Of a stretch of DNA of 64,000 nt, positions 1-8,604 are shown one piece after another (position 1 is the stretch's first letter; every line of letters starts with the position of its first letter). A program made the translations under genes and the position numbers. Below the pieces are notes generated by a model that saw nothing but the letters and a program-made list of their open reading frames with translations, was not told the DNA's origin and searched no databases. This DNA comes from an uncultured bacterium. Its GTDB lineage: Bacteria; Bacillota; Negativicutes; Acidaminococcales; Acidaminococcaceae. The DNA is taken from contig CAJMQS010000001.1 in assembly GCA_905215645.1 (NCBI GenBank), positions 62,001 through 126,000 on the forward strand, in the 5' to 3' direction.

Positions 1-166
1 GGTCACCCAGGGCATGACGGAAGAGATGGCCCATCGGTGCATGCTGGATTGGGCGCCGGATCTCCAGTCGGCCATCAACAAGGCACTGGTAGAAAAGACG
101 CCAAAGAAGGTCATCGTACTGCCCAGAGCCGTCAACATCATCCCGAAGATCAAAGAAGCTGAATAA
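1..166 (+). CDS. larA: LarA-type nickel-dependent racemase, C-terminal fragment
   Basis: The window opens inside a reading frame (codons begin at base 2) that ends with TAA at 164-166, giving 54 residues. The tail resembles the C-terminus of LarA/DUF2088 enzymes, which racemise lactate or other 2-hydroxy acids using a nickel pincer nucleotide; it includes the stretch KVIVLPRAVNIIPKI. The fragment lacks the lysine and histidines that bind the cofactor. The assignment therefore leans on the larE, larB, larC and nickel-uptake genes that follow on the same strand. The substrate cannot be inferred; many LarA homologues do not act on lactate. Confidence 0.6.
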   Translation, partial: VTQGMTEEMAHRCMLDWAPDLQSAINKALVEKTPKKVIVLPRAVNIIPKIKEAE

Positions 167-187
167 GAAGAAAGAAAGGGAGAGAAT

Positions 188-1456
188 ATGTCACCGGCAA
201 TTATCACATTGATCATATTGGTTTTTGCCATTGCGATTTTTGTTACAGAAATCGTACCCATGGGAACGGCTGCATTAATCGTAGCAATGGCTCTGTATTT
301 TACGGGAGTCATTGACGTAAAAACTCTGTTCAGTCAACTGTCCAATCAAAATGTAATCCTGGTTGCTGCCCTGTGTGTCATCGGTCATGCTTTTTTGAAA
401 ACGGGAATGGCCTATAAGGCGGGAAGTTTGATTACACGATTTGCCAAAGGAAAGAAAGCTATCATGGTTGCGGTTATGATCGTAGGCGGTATTATGTCTG
501 GATTTCTTTCAAATACTGGAACCGTAGCTGTTTTGATGCCTGTTATTTTGGGCATTGCAACTACAACCGGTATCAGTCCCAGCAGGCTCTTGATGCCGTT
601 GGTGTTTTCCGCCACCATTGGTGCTGACCTCAGTATCATTGGGTCACCGGGGAACTTGATCGCCAAAACAACGGTAGAGGCATTAAGCAATAATACCTTG
701 ACGTTCACCTTCTTCGAATATGCGAAAATAGGGATTCCGCTTTTATTGGGTACCATTGTTTTTATATATTTCTTTGGTACCAAGTTGATTCCAGACCGTT
801 CTGCCGGTGTCTATCACAACAAACTGGATTACAGCAATATCCCAAAATGGCAGCAGAATATATCTTTATGGGTATTGGTTGTAGTAATTTTAGGTATGGT
901 TGCTTCCAGTTCTTTTAAATTTTTGCCTCCTTTCCATATCATCGCTTGTCTGGGAGCCATTGTGCTGGTCGTCACTGGTGTCCTGTCCGAAAAAGAAGCC
1001 ATGCAGCATTTGGAGATGCTGGCGGTATTTTTAGTAGCTTTCATGCTTCCGTTGGGATCATCACTGAATAAAACTGGGGCGGGAAAAATGATGGCGGATG
1101 CGGTCCTCAGTGTTACAGGCTCTTATGGACCCTTTGTCATTATGATGAGCTTGTATTTGATTACCTGGGTTATGACCCAATTTATGTCAAATACGGCAGC
1201 ATGTTCTTTGCTCTGTCCCGTGGCTTATACCTTGGCATCCGGTATCGGAGCTGATCCAAGAGCGGCTGTAATCGCTGTTTTCATTGGCAGCAGTGTAGCG
1301 GTTTGTACGCCCTTGGCCATCCCGGCAAATGCCATGATTATGGAACCAGCAAACATCAAATTCAAAGATTTCATCAAACCAGGTCTCGCCGTTTCATTTG
1401 TTTGTTTTGTGATCAGTATGATCATACTGCCGATCCTATATCCCTTTTACCCTTGA
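188..1456 (+). CDS. DASS/SLC13-family carboxylate permease
   Basis: This 422-residue protein has about 11 hydrophobic segments and no signal peptide. It carries two SNT-type motifs typical of the divalent anion:Na+ symporter fold: LSNTGTVAVLMP near residue 108 and MSNTAACSLLCP near residue 336. A conserved IGSPGN loop lies near residue 153. It starts 21 bases after the LarA stop with AAAGGGAG upstream, so it is probably co-transcribed with larA and imports the hydroxy-acid or dicarboxylate that the racemase handles. The substrate is inferred from context. CitMHS or arsenite-permease relatives are alternative family labels within the same ion-transporter superfamily. Confidence 0.85.
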   Translation: MSPAIITLIILVFAIAIFVTEIVPMGTAALIVAMALYFTGVIDVKTLFSQLSNQNVILVAALCVIGHAFLKTGMAYKAGSLITRFAKGKKAIMVAVMIVGGIMSGFLSNTGTVAVLMPVILGIATTTGISPSRLLMPLVFSATIGADLSIIGSPGNLIAKTTVEALSNNTLTFTFFEYAKIGIPLLLGTIVFIYFFGTKLIPDRSAGVYHNKLDYSNIPKWQQNISLWVLVVVILGMVASSSFKFLPPFHIIACLGAIVLVVTGVLSEKEAMQHLEMLAVFLVAFMLPLGSSLNKTGAGKMMADAVLSVTGSYGPFVIMMSLYLITWVMTQFMSNTAACSLLCPVAYTLASGIGADPRAAVIAVFIGSSVAVCTPLAIPANAMIMEPANIKFKDFIKPGLAVSFVCFVISMIILPILYPFYP

Positions 1457-1672
1457 TTCTAAACTGTACAGCAAGTTCTTTTTTCCTCCTACCATACAAT
1501 CCCCGCATAACAACTCATAAAATCTAAGTATTTTTCATATCCAATCCTTCCTGCTATACTGCAGATGAAGAGAGCCGGGAGTTGTCCCGACCTGTCACAA
1601 TTTGTTTGCTTGACCGTCAGTGCACTCCCGGGTGTACAACGGCTATAGGGTAAAATTACAGGAGGGATTGGT
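1457..1672 (+). other. intergenic leader before the DUF362-tatAC genes
   Basis: This 216-base gap separates the permease from the Tat substrate. A small hairpin (CGGGA-GTTG-TCCCG near 1576-1590) lacks a T-tract. A possible weak promoter has TTGACC at 1610-1615 and TGTACA at 1633-1638, 17 bases apart. A good AGGAGG site sits just before the ATG at 1673. No coding potential was recognised. Confidence 0.35.
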
Positions 1673-2719
1673 ATGAAAGAAATATCCAGACGAGATTTTT
1701 TGAAAGTCATGGGCGGGGCGGCTGCCGGAGCTATTTTGGCCAAAAGCGGTCTGCCCCATGTAAGTGCCCAGGCCCCTGTGGTGGGATCTGTTGACGAAAC
1801 CGGCAAAAAAACGGCGGACGGGGAAGGCTCTCGGGCCAAAGTGTATTACACCAAACACATCGATGCAGCCCATCTCATTGCCCTGTACGATCAGATCAGT
1901 GAAGGAATCTATGGGAAAGTGGCTGTGAAGCTCCACACGGGAGAAAAACACGGTCCCAATATCCTGCCCCGGGATATGGTGAAAGCCCTGATCCAGCACA
2001 TCCCCAACAGCAATATCGTGGAAACCAACACCATGTACGGAGGAGACCGGTACACCACCGAATCCCACCGGGAAACCCTGAAAGTCAACGGCTGGGACTT
2101 CTGTCCGGTGGACATCATGGATGAAGAAGGGGATGTGGACCTGCCGGTCCGGGGCGGCAAGCACCTGAAGGAAGTGGCCATGGGCGGCCACATCATCAAC
2201 TACGATTCCATGGTGGTACTGACCCACTTCAAAGGCCATGCCATGGGGGGCTATGGCGGTTCCCTGAAGAACATCGCCATCGGCTGTGCTTCCGGTCAGC
2301 ATGGAAAGCGCCAGGTCCACGGCTATCCCAACGGAGCCATGCCTCCTTCCGGAGCTGATTGGGGGAGAATGCCCATGCAGGATACCTTCATGGAACTGAT
2401 GGCAGATTCTGGGAAAGCCACAGTGGACTATTTCGGAAAGCACATCGTCTTCCTGAATGTGCTGCGCCGGATGTCCGTGGACTGCGACTGTGCCGGGACT
2501 TCGGCAGCTGAACCCAAGATCGCCGATCTGGGGATGCTGGCTTCTACGGATATCTTGGCAGTGGACCAGGCCAGTGTGGATCTGGTCTACGGCCGGAAAA
2601 ATGACGACAAGAAGGATCTCATCGAACGGATCGAATCCCGTCATGGGCTCCACCAGCTCCAGGCCATGCGGGACCTGAAGATGGGCAACGACAAATACGA
2701 ACTGATTTCCATCGATTAA
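1673..2719 (+). CDS. Tat-exported DUF362 domain protein
   Basis: The 348-residue product begins with a textbook twin-arginine signal, SRRDFLK at residues 5-11, then a short Ala/Gly-rich hydrophobic stretch and a likely cleavage after VSAQA near residue 37. The mature part matches the DUF362 family, including HFKGHAMGGYGGSLKN and the cysteine-containing VDCDCAGTSAAEPK. DUF362 proteins are often linked to iron-sulfur or metal chemistry, but no reaction is established. tatA and tatC follow directly, so export in folded, perhaps metal-loaded, form is very likely. Its place between larA/permease and larE suggests a link to nickel-hydroxyacid metabolism, which is inference. Confidence 0.85.
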   Translation: MKEISRRDFLKVMGGAAAGAILAKSGLPHVSAQAPVVGSVDETGKKTADGEGSRAKVYYTKHIDAAHLIALYDQISEGIYGKVAVKLHTGEKHGPNILPRDMVKALIQHIPNSNIVETNTMYGGDRYTTESHRETLKVNGWDFCPVDIMDEEGDVDLPVRGGKHLKEVAMGGHIINYDSMVVLTHFKGHAMGGYGGSLKNIAIGCASGQHGKRQVHGYPNGAMPPSGADWGRMPMQDTFMELMADSGKATVDYFGKHIVFLNVLRRMSVDCDCAGTSAAEPKIADLGMLASTDILAVDQASVDLVYGRKNDDKKDLIERIESRHGLHQLQAMRDLKMGNDKYELISID

Positions 2720-2731
2720 GGAGGCGGGATT

Positions 2732-2965
2732 ATGTTTGGATTGGGTGTACCGGAGCTGCTGCTGATCTTGGTGATCGCCCTGGTGGTCTTTGGTCCGGGG
2801 AAGCTGCCTTCCATCGGAGCCGCGTTGGGCAAGAGCATGCGGGAATTCAAGGATGCGGTGAACGCAGTGGAAACCATTGAACCAGCGGAAACCAAAAAAG
2901 GAACGCAGGAACCGGAGAAAACGGAAAAAAACGGACAGACGGGGAGTGCGGCCCCCAAAGCATGA
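2732..2965 (+). CDS. tatA: Sec-independent translocase subunit TatA
   Basis: This 77-residue protein has the TatA/E layout: one N-terminal membrane helix (residues 4-20), the FGPGKLP hinge (residues 20-26), an amphipathic helix and a charged Lys/Glu-rich tail. TatA oligomers form the pore-like element of the twin-arginine translocase. It lies 12 bases after the DUF362 gene with GGAGG upstream, and its end overlaps tatC by four bases (ATGA). No separate tatB is present, so this is a minimal TatAC system as in many Firmicutes. Confidence 0.95.
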   Translation: MFGLGVPELLLILVIALVVFGPGKLPSIGAALGKSMREFKDAVNAVETIEPAETKKGTQEPEKTEKNGQTGSAAPKA

Positions 2966-3645
2966 GCTTCACGGAACATTTGGGAGAACTCCGCACCCGG
3001 CTGATCCGCTGCCTTATGGGACTGGCTGTGGGAGGGGCCCTCAGCTTCTGGCAGATCGACCGGATCGTAGCCTTCCTCACGGCTCCGGTGCCCCAGCTGT
3101 ATGTGATGAAGCCGGCGGAGGCCTTCATGATTTACGTGAAGATCGCCCTTTGTAGCGGCGCCATCCTTGTTTCTCCCCTTTTGGCCTGGGAATTCTGGGC
3201 CTTCCTGGTGCCTGCTTTTACGGAACGGGAAAAACGGGCTCTCTTGCTGTTCGTCCCTTCTTCCGTCCTTCTGTTCCTGGCCGGGCTGGCCTTTTCCTAT
3301 GGACTGATCCTGCCCCAGGGATTGCAGTTCCTTTGGGGGTTCAGCTCCGGGGCCGTCCATCTCCTGTGGTCCCTGGAATCCTATCTGGATTTTGTGGTGC
3401 TGATGGTGCTGCCGGTGGGGCTTTTCTTCAATCTACCCCTGGCGCTGCTGCTTTTGGCCAAAATGGGTCTGGTGACCTCGGACCGGCTGAGAAAGGCCCG
3501 GCGGTATGTGATCGTGCTGGCATTTGTGGTAGCGGCCATCATCACCCCCACCAGGGACATGGTATCTCAGACTCTTTTGGCCATTCCCCTGATTCTATTG
3601 TATGAAATCAGCCTGGTGCTGATCCGGATCCTGCTGAAACGATAG
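2962..3645 (+). CDS. tatC: Sec-independent translocase subunit TatC
   Basis: The 227-residue polytopic protein has the TatC opening MSFTEHLGELRTRLI, whose HLGELR motif helps bind the twin-arginine signal. It has about six membrane helices, the family PAFTEREKR loop (residues 76-84) and the ITPTRDMVSQ region near the end. TatC is the receptor for twin-arginine precursors. It overlaps tatA by four bases, so translation is probably coupled. With the Tat-signal DUF362 protein immediately upstream, this looks like a translocase kept with its substrate. Confidence 0.96.
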   Translation: MSFTEHLGELRTRLIRCLMGLAVGGALSFWQIDRIVAFLTAPVPQLYVMKPAEAFMIYVKIALCSGAILVSPLLAWEFWAFLVPAFTEREKRALLLFVPSSVLLFLAGLAFSYGLILPQGLQFLWGFSSGAVHLLWSLESYLDFVVLMVLPVGLFFNLPLALLLLAKMGLVTSDRLRKARRYVIVLAFVVAAIITPTRDMVSQTLLAIPLILLYEISLVLIRILLKR

Positions 3646-3683
3646 GACAGGGGCAGGGAACTTTTTCCAAGCTCCCCGACCTA

Positions 3684-3692
3684 TGGTATAAT
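3684..3692 (+). promoter_or_regulatory. extended -10 promoter upstream of larE
   Basis: TGG followed by a perfect TATAAT (3687-3692) lies about 115 bases before larE. No good -35 is visible at the right spacing, which fits an extended -10 promoter. The same TGnTATAAT layout recurs in front of several genes in this window. It suggests larEBC and nickel uptake can be transcribed apart from larA. Confidence 0.55.
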
Positions 3693-3739
3693 AAGTATAG
3701 GCGTCAAAATCTTGGAACAATTGCATATAAATTTTGAAA

Positions 3740-3765
3740 GGGGCTGCTATATGCGAAGCAGCCCC
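3740..3765 (+). terminator. GGGGCTGC hairpin between tatC and larE
   Basis: A perfect eight-base stem (GGGGCTGC / GCAGCCCC) encloses a ten-base loop. Only a short pyrimidine stretch follows on the + strand, so termination may be weak. As it lies downstream of the 3687 promoter, it may act as an attenuator or 5' UTR element for larE. Confidence 0.4.
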
Positions 3766-3808
3766 CTTCTGTAAGGAACCAAAATTCCAGTAAGAAAGGA
3801 ACGAAAGA

Positions 3809-4636
3809 ATGGCTGATGCAGTGAATCAAGCAAAATTGGAAAGATTGAAAACCATCCTCCGCCAGCTGGGCAGTGTGGCCGTGGCATTTTCCGGCGGGGT
3901 GGATTCTACTTTTCTCCTGAAGGTGGCTCATGATGTATTGGGGGATAAAGTCCTGGCGGTGACGGCCCGGTCCTGTTCTTTCCCGGAACGGGAGCTGGAG
4001 GAAGCCAAAGCTTTTTGTGCCAAAGAGGGCATCCGTCACTTGGTGGTGGATTCGGAAGAACTGTCCATCCCCGGCTTTTCCCACAACCCCACCAACCGAT
4101 GTTACCTGTGCAAACACGAACTGTTTGAAAAAATCCTGGAGGTGGCCAAGGAGAACCAGCTGGCGGCCGTGGCGGAAGGGTCCAACTTGGACGATGAAGG
4201 GGATTACCGTCCCGGTCTCCAAGCCATTGCAGAACTGAAGATTGCCAGCCCCCTGCGGCAGGCGGGGCTGTACAAAAAAGAGATCCGGGCCTATTCCAAA
4301 GAATTGGGGCTCCCCACCTGGAACAAGCAGTCTTTCGCCTGCCTGTCTTCCCGCTTCGTCTATGGGGAAGAAATCACCCCCAAACGGCTGGGCATGGTGG
4401 ACCGGGCGGAACAACTGCTGCTGGACATGGGTTTCCATCAGCTTCGGGTACGGATCCATGGGGGAAACTTGGCCCGGATCGAAGTGATGCCGGAGGAACT
4501 CCAAAAGGTGCTGGAACACCGACTGGAAATCGCGGAAAAGCTGAAGGGATACGGCTTTGCCTATGTGACTTTGGATCTTTTGGGCTATCGGACTGGCAGC
4601 ATGAATGAAACCCTGCCCCCGGAAAAGAAGGCTTGA
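3809..4636 (+). CDS. larE: LarE, pyridinium-dithiocarboxylate mononucleotide-forming sulfurtransferase
   Basis: This 275-residue protein is a PP-loop ATP pyrophosphatase with the signature AFSGGVDSTFLLK at residues 31-43. LarE adenylates and then sulfurates the LarB product to make the dithio pincer ligand. The cysteine in NPTNRCYLCKHELF (residues 93-106) and SFACLSSRF (residues 174-182) fit the multi-Cys or Cys-cluster type of LarE, which may carry a [4Fe-4S] cluster instead of sacrificing a single cysteine. It starts with AAAGGAACG upstream and is followed directly by larB. Confidence 0.93.
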   Translation: MADAVNQAKLERLKTILRQLGSVAVAFSGGVDSTFLLKVAHDVLGDKVLAVTARSCSFPERELEEAKAFCAKEGIRHLVVDSEELSIPGFSHNPTNRCYLCKHELFEKILEVAKENQLAAVAEGSNLDDEGDYRPGLQAIAELKIASPLRQAGLYKKEIRAYSKELGLPTWNKQSFACLSSRFVYGEEITPKRLGMVDRAEQLLLDMGFHQLRVRIHGGNLARIEVMPEELQKVLEHRLEIAEKLKGYGFAYVTLDLLGYRTGSMNETLPPEKKA

Positions 4637-4638
4637 CC

Positions 4639-5403
4639 ATGGAAACGAAAGAAATCCTGGAAAAAGTCCGGAGTGGAGAGATCTCTGTGGAAGCTGCGGA
4701 AAAATTCTTCCGGCAGAAGCCTTTTGAAGACCTGGGGTTCGCCAAGCTGGATACCCACCGGAAGATCCGCACCGGCTTCGGGGAAGTGGTGTTCTGCAGC
4801 GGCAAAAGTGATGCCCATCTGAAGCAGATCTTCCAGAAGCTGGCGGAAGACGAGGGCAATGTACTGGGGACCCGGGCCAGCCAGGAACAGTACCAGCTGA
4901 TCCGTTCCCTTTGCCCGGATGCGGTGTACGACCACCTGGCCCGGCTGGTGAAAGTGATCCGGAAGCCGGTGGAGCTCCGAGGGTCCGTAGCCGTGTGCAC
5001 GGCGGGGACGGCGGATATCCCGGTGGCGGAAGAAGCGGCCCAGACGGCGGAATTCTTCGGTAGCCAGGTGAACCGGGTCTACGATGTGGGGGTCAGCGGC
5101 CTCCACCGTCTTTTGGCCAATCTGGACCCCATCCAGGAAGCCAACTGCGTCATTGCGGTGGCCGGGATGGAAGGGGCCCTGCCCAGTGTCTTGGGAGGAC
5201 TGGTGAGCCATCCGGTGATCGCGGTGCCCACTTCCATTGGATATGGGGCCAGTCTCCAAGGCATTTCGGCCCTCCTCACCATGCTCAACAGCTGTGCCAA
5301 CGGCATTGCAGTAGTGAATATCGACAACGGGTACGGGGCTGGCTATCTGGCCACCCAGATCAATCGGCTGGCTGTGGGAAAGGAAGAAGAACATCATGGA
5401 TAA
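4639..5403 (+). CDS. larB: LarB, nicotinate adenine dinucleotide carboxylase/hydrolase
   Basis: The product is 254 residues. LarB carboxylates the nicotinic acid adenine dinucleotide ring at C5 and cleaves the phosphoanhydride, the first step of nickel pincer synthesis. The C-terminal half is the PurE-like core, with VAGMEGALPSVLGGLV, the PTSIGYGAS loop and a closing NIDNGYGAGYLA segment. The ATG at 4639 is preferred over the in-frame TTG at 4633 because AGAAGG sits at a better distance. The gap to larE is two bases, and the end overlaps larC by eight bases, so larEBC form one translational unit. Confidence 0.94.
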   Translation: METKEILEKVRSGEISVEAAEKFFRQKPFEDLGFAKLDTHRKIRTGFGEVVFCSGKSDAHLKQIFQKLAEDEGNVLGTRASQEQYQLIRSLCPDAVYDHLARLVKVIRKPVELRGSVAVCTAGTADIPVAEEAAQTAEFFGSQVNRVYDVGVSGLHRLLANLDPIQEANCVIAVAGMEGALPSVLGGLVSHPVIAVPTSIGYGASLQGISALLTMLNSCANGIAVVNIDNGYGAGYLATQINRLAVGKEEEHHG

Positions 5404-6799
5404 ACTGCTCTATCTGGAATGCAAAAGCGGCATCAGCGGGGATATGACTGTCGGAGCCCTGCTGGATCTGGGGGCGGACCAGCAGGTGCTCCGGAAGGCC
5501 CTGGCTTCCCTGCCTCTGACTGGGTATACGGTGGAAATCAGCCGGGTGAAGAAGGCCGGGCTGGACTGCTGTGATTTCCTGGTGAAACTGGATGCAGAAC
5601 ACGAGAACCATGACCATGATATGGACTATCTCTACGGGTTTGCCAAGAACCAGGCTGAGGCCCCGGAAGGAGCAAACCATCAGCATGATCCTCATGCCCA
5701 TCATCATGGGCATCACCATGACCACGAGCCCCTAGAGGCCGGGCCGGAAGCCTCTCACCACCATCACCATCATGAACATCGAGGGCTCCGGGAAGTGTTG
5801 GATATCCTGGCCCAGGGGGACCTGACGGAAGGGGCCCATGATCTGGCGGTGAAGATCTTCACCATCCTGGGAGAAGCGGAAGCCAAAGCCCATGGCATCA
5901 CCCTGGAAGACGTCCATTTCCATGAAGTGGGGGCGGTGGATTCCATAGTGGACATTGCGGCTGTGGCCGTGTGCCTGGATAATCTGGGGATCCGGGAGGT
6001 GGTGATCCCGGTGCTGAATGAAGGGACTGGAAGCGTCCGCTGCGCCCATGGCATCCTGCCCATCCCGGTGCCGGCGGTAGCCAACATCGCCGCTGCCCAC
6101 CGGCTGCCTCTCCATATCATGCCCTTTGCCGGGGAATATGTGACCCCAACCGGGGCCGCCATTGCTGCCGCTATCCGGACCCGGAGCCAGCTGCCGGAAA
6201 CTTTCACCGTGGCAAAAGTGGGCTTGGGGGCGGGGAAACGGGAACAGGCCATGCCTAGCCTGCTCCGGGCTATGGTCCTGGAAGTACCGGAAGAACCAGT
6301 TCCGGCCCCTTGGGAGGAAGACACCATCTGGAAATTGGAGACTGACCTGGACGACTGTACAGGGGAAGCCCTGGGCCATGTGCTGGAACGGCTCTTGGCT
6401 GCCGGCGCCCGGGATGTGCAGTATGCTCCCGTCTATATGAAGAAGAACCGGCCAGGGTGGCTGGTGACGGTGCTGTGCAAGGAGCCGGAACGGCAGTCTC
6501 TAGAAGCCCTGCTCTTTGCGGAGACCACCACCATCGGCATCCGCCGGAGCCGGATGGCACGGAGCATCCTGAAGCGGAAGGAACAGGCGGCAGAAACTTC
6601 TCTGGGACCGGTGGCGGTAAAAGCGGTCCAGGTGCCGGCTTTAGATGCCGATGGAAAAATGACGGGAGAAACAGAAACCCGGCTCTACCCCGAATATGCC
6701 GGCATCGCGGCCCTGTGCCGCAGTACCGGCCGCAGTTACCAGGCCATCTGGCAGCAGGTGCTGGGGGAACTGGCGGCGGCCGAGAAAAAGGAGGGATGA
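5396..6799 (+). CDS. larC: LarC, nickel insertion enzyme (nickel pincer cyclometallase)
   Basis: The 467-residue LarC is encoded as one continuous frame. LarC uses CTP to insert nickel into the organic pincer ligand. The N-terminus has the family start LYLECKSGISGDM (residues 4-16). Between about residues 64 and 128 lies a strongly histidine-rich insert, including runs HAHHHGHHHDHE and HHHHHHEH, presumably a nickel store or delivery arm. Later conserved parts include DVHFHEVGAVDSIVDI and a CTP-binding C-terminal half with ETDLDDCTGEALG. In Lactiplantibacillus plantarum larC needs a programmed frameshift; none is needed here. Confidence 0.95.
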   Translation: MDKLLYLECKSGISGDMTVGALLDLGADQQVLRKALASLPLTGYTVEISRVKKAGLDCCDFLVKLDAEHENHDHDMDYLYGFAKNQAEAPEGANHQHDPHAHHHGHHHDHEPLEAGPEASHHHHHHEHRGLREVLDILAQGDLTEGAHDLAVKIFTILGEAEAKAHGITLEDVHFHEVGAVDSIVDIAAVAVCLDNLGIREVVIPVLNEGTGSVRCAHGILPIPVPAVANIAAAHRLPLHIMPFAGEYVTPTGAAIAAAIRTRSQLPETFTVAKVGLGAGKREQAMPSLLRAMVLEVPEEPVPAPWEEDTIWKLETDLDDCTGEALGHVLERLLAAGARDVQYAPVYMKKNRPGWLVTVLCKEPERQSLEALLFAETTTIGIRRSRMARSILKRKEQAAETSLGPVAVKAVQVPALDADGKMTGETETRLYPEYAGIAALCRSTGRSYQAIWQQVLGELAAAEKKEG

Positions 6800-6802
6800 T
6801 CC

Positions 6803-7822
6803 ATGCATATGGCAGATGCACTGCTGTCTCCTGGAGTGGCGGGAACGATGTATGCCTTATCCGGCGCGGCAGCCTGGTATGCAGCACGAAAGGTAAAGCA
6901 AGAAAACCAGGACGGGATCGTTCCGGAAATGGGAATCCTGGGAGCCTTTGTGTTCGCTGCTCAAATGATCAATTTTGCCATCCCCGGCACCGGGTCCTCC
7001 GGCCATCTCTGCGGCGGCATGCTCCTTTCTGCCGTAGTGGGGCCCTATGCCGGCTTCCTGACCATGATCGGCATCCTGACCCTCCAGTGCCTGGTCTTTG
7101 GGGACGGAGGCCTGCTGGCCTTGGGGGCCAATGTATGGAACATGGCTTTTTATGGCTGTTTTGTAGGAGGAGGGATCCTGTGGCCCCTTTTGACCCGGCA
7201 TGGACTGACCCAAAAGACCATTGCAGCTGCCAGTGTGATCGGCAGTGTGCTGACCCTCCAGCTGGGGACTTTTTCCGTTGCAGGAGAGACCTTTCTTTCG
7301 GGGATCACGGAACTGCCTTTTACCGCATTCCTGCTGCTGATGCAGCCCATCCATCTGGCCATCGGGCTGGGGGAAGGCCTGATTACGGCGGCGGTGCTGG
7401 GTTTTGTGTATGAAAACCGTCCAGAGCTCCTGCGTCAGCCCACTTTGACCGGAATGACTGGACAGAAGGGGAATTGGAGCCGGAAGAAACTGCTGGGCAC
7501 TTTGGGTGGCCTGTCTCTTGCAGTCGGCGGAGGGCTGTCTCTGCTGGCTTCTGAAAATCCAGACGGACTAGAATGGTCCATTGCCCGGATTACCGGCCAT
7601 ACGGAACTGGAAGGCTCAGAACAGGGAATCTACGGAGCTGCCGCCCGGATCCAGGAATGGACAGCCTGGTTGTCCGATTATCAGGTGCCGGGGTTGGAGG
7701 GGCCTTTGGGGACGGCCCTGTCCGGAATCATCGGCACCCTCCTGGCTTGCGGGATCATCTGGTTCCTGGGCCGGAATTTACGGAAGATCGGGCATCATGA
7801 AGTCTCTCAAGAACGCCATTGA
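6803..7822 (+). CDS. nikM: NikMN-type nickel/cobalt ECF transporter, CbiM domain fused to PDGLE domain
   Basis: The 339-residue membrane protein begins MHMADALLSPG, matching the CbiM/NikM signature in which the N-terminal Met and His2 coordinate the metal; this fixes the start. About seven helices form the substrate-binding S component. The C-terminal part (after residue 230) contains the NPDGLEW sequence of the NikN/PDGLE family, so the two accessory functions are fused. AAGGAGGG lies just upstream and larC ends three bases before. Nickel rather than cobalt is favoured by the lar context. Confidence 0.92.
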   Translation: MHMADALLSPGVAGTMYALSGAAAWYAARKVKQENQDGIVPEMGILGAFVFAAQMINFAIPGTGSSGHLCGGMLLSAVVGPYAGFLTMIGILTLQCLVFGDGGLLALGANVWNMAFYGCFVGGGILWPLLTRHGLTQKTIAAASVIGSVLTLQLGTFSVAGETFLSGITELPFTAFLLLMQPIHLAIGLGEGLITAAVLGFVYENRPELLRQPTLTGMTGQKGNWSRKKLLGTLGGLSLAVGGGLSLLASENPDGLEWSIARITGHTELEGSEQGIYGAAARIQEWTAWLSDYQVPGLEGPLGTALSGIIGTLLACGIIWFLGRNLRKIGHHEVSQERH

Positions 7823-8567
7823 GACCATCCACCTGCTGGATGATTTAGCAGGGGAGGATACGGTGCTCACCCGGCTTTCTCCCCTGGCCAAGCTGGGATC
7901 CCTGTTCATCTTTTTGGCAGCCTTGGCCTCTTTAGGCCCGGAAAAGCTGACCAATGCTTTTTTACTACTTTGGGTGCTCCCGGTCTGGTACCGGCTGGGC
8001 CGTCTTTCTTGGAAGCAGCCGCTGCGTCAGCTGGGTCCGATACTGGGAATGGTGGGCGGCATCGGTCTGGTGAATCTGTTCTGGTTCCAAGGGCCCCCTA
8101 TTTTCCTAGGGCTTGTGGAGGTTCCGGGAGGGATCGGGGTGCTGCTCCTCCTCTTGCTGAAGGCCATGGGCTGCGTCTTAGGCGCATACCTGCTCCTGGC
8201 CACTACCTCATTGGAAAAGCTGGCCTGTGCCCTCCAGAAGCTTCCCCTGCCGCAGATGCTGATCATTTCTCTGCTGCTGACCTGGCGGTATCTGGTACTG
8301 CTGCTCCAGGAAGGAGACCGGATGGCGTCTGCCTATCGGCTCCGGGCTCCGGAAAGCCGGGGAATCCCTTGGAAAATCAGCGGCAGTCTCCTGGGGCTGC
8401 TGTTCCTCCGGAGCCTGGAACGGGCCCAGCTGGTTTATGAAAGCATGAAGCTCCGGGGCTTCCAGGGCCGTTTCCTGGAACAGAAAACCGCAGGCTCCCA
8501 GCTGGGGAATCTGCTGTTGTTCGTCTGCACGCTGCTCTGGTGCCTGTTCTGCCGTTTCGGGCTGTAA
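7797..8567 (+). CDS. cbiQ: CbiQ-like ECF transporter transmembrane (T) component
   Basis: The chosen start ATG at 7797 gives 256 residues and overlaps the end of nikM by 26 bases. The protein has several membrane helices and the coupling-helix region typical of CbiQ, with LRAPESRGIPWK and the second short motif SMKLRGFQGRF near the C-terminus, both contacting the ATPase. It links substrate binding by NikMN to ATP hydrolysis by CbiO. A longer upstream extension is open but lies inside nikM and lacks family similarity, so it is rejected. Confidence 0.9.
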   Translation: MKSLKNAIETIHLLDDLAGEDTVLTRLSPLAKLGSLFIFLAALASLGPEKLTNAFLLLWVLPVWYRLGRLSWKQPLRQLGPILGMVGGIGLVNLFWFQGPPIFLGLVEVPGGIGVLLLLLLKAMGCVLGAYLLLATTSLEKLACALQKLPLPQMLIISLLLTWRYLVLLLQEGDRMASAYRLRAPESRGIPWKISGSLLGLLFLRSLERAQLVYESMKLRGFQGRFLEQKTAGSQLGNLLLFVCTLLWCLFCRFGL

Positions 8568-8604
8568 TTTCTACCTTTTGCTTGGACCCATAAGGGAGGT
8601 TTTC

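Noticed and set aside
1643..2653. Long minus-strand open frame opposite the DUF362 gene
   Set aside because: It is a mirror frame of a GC-rich gene with no ribosome site or family similarity; the + strand product has clear motifs and a Tat signal.
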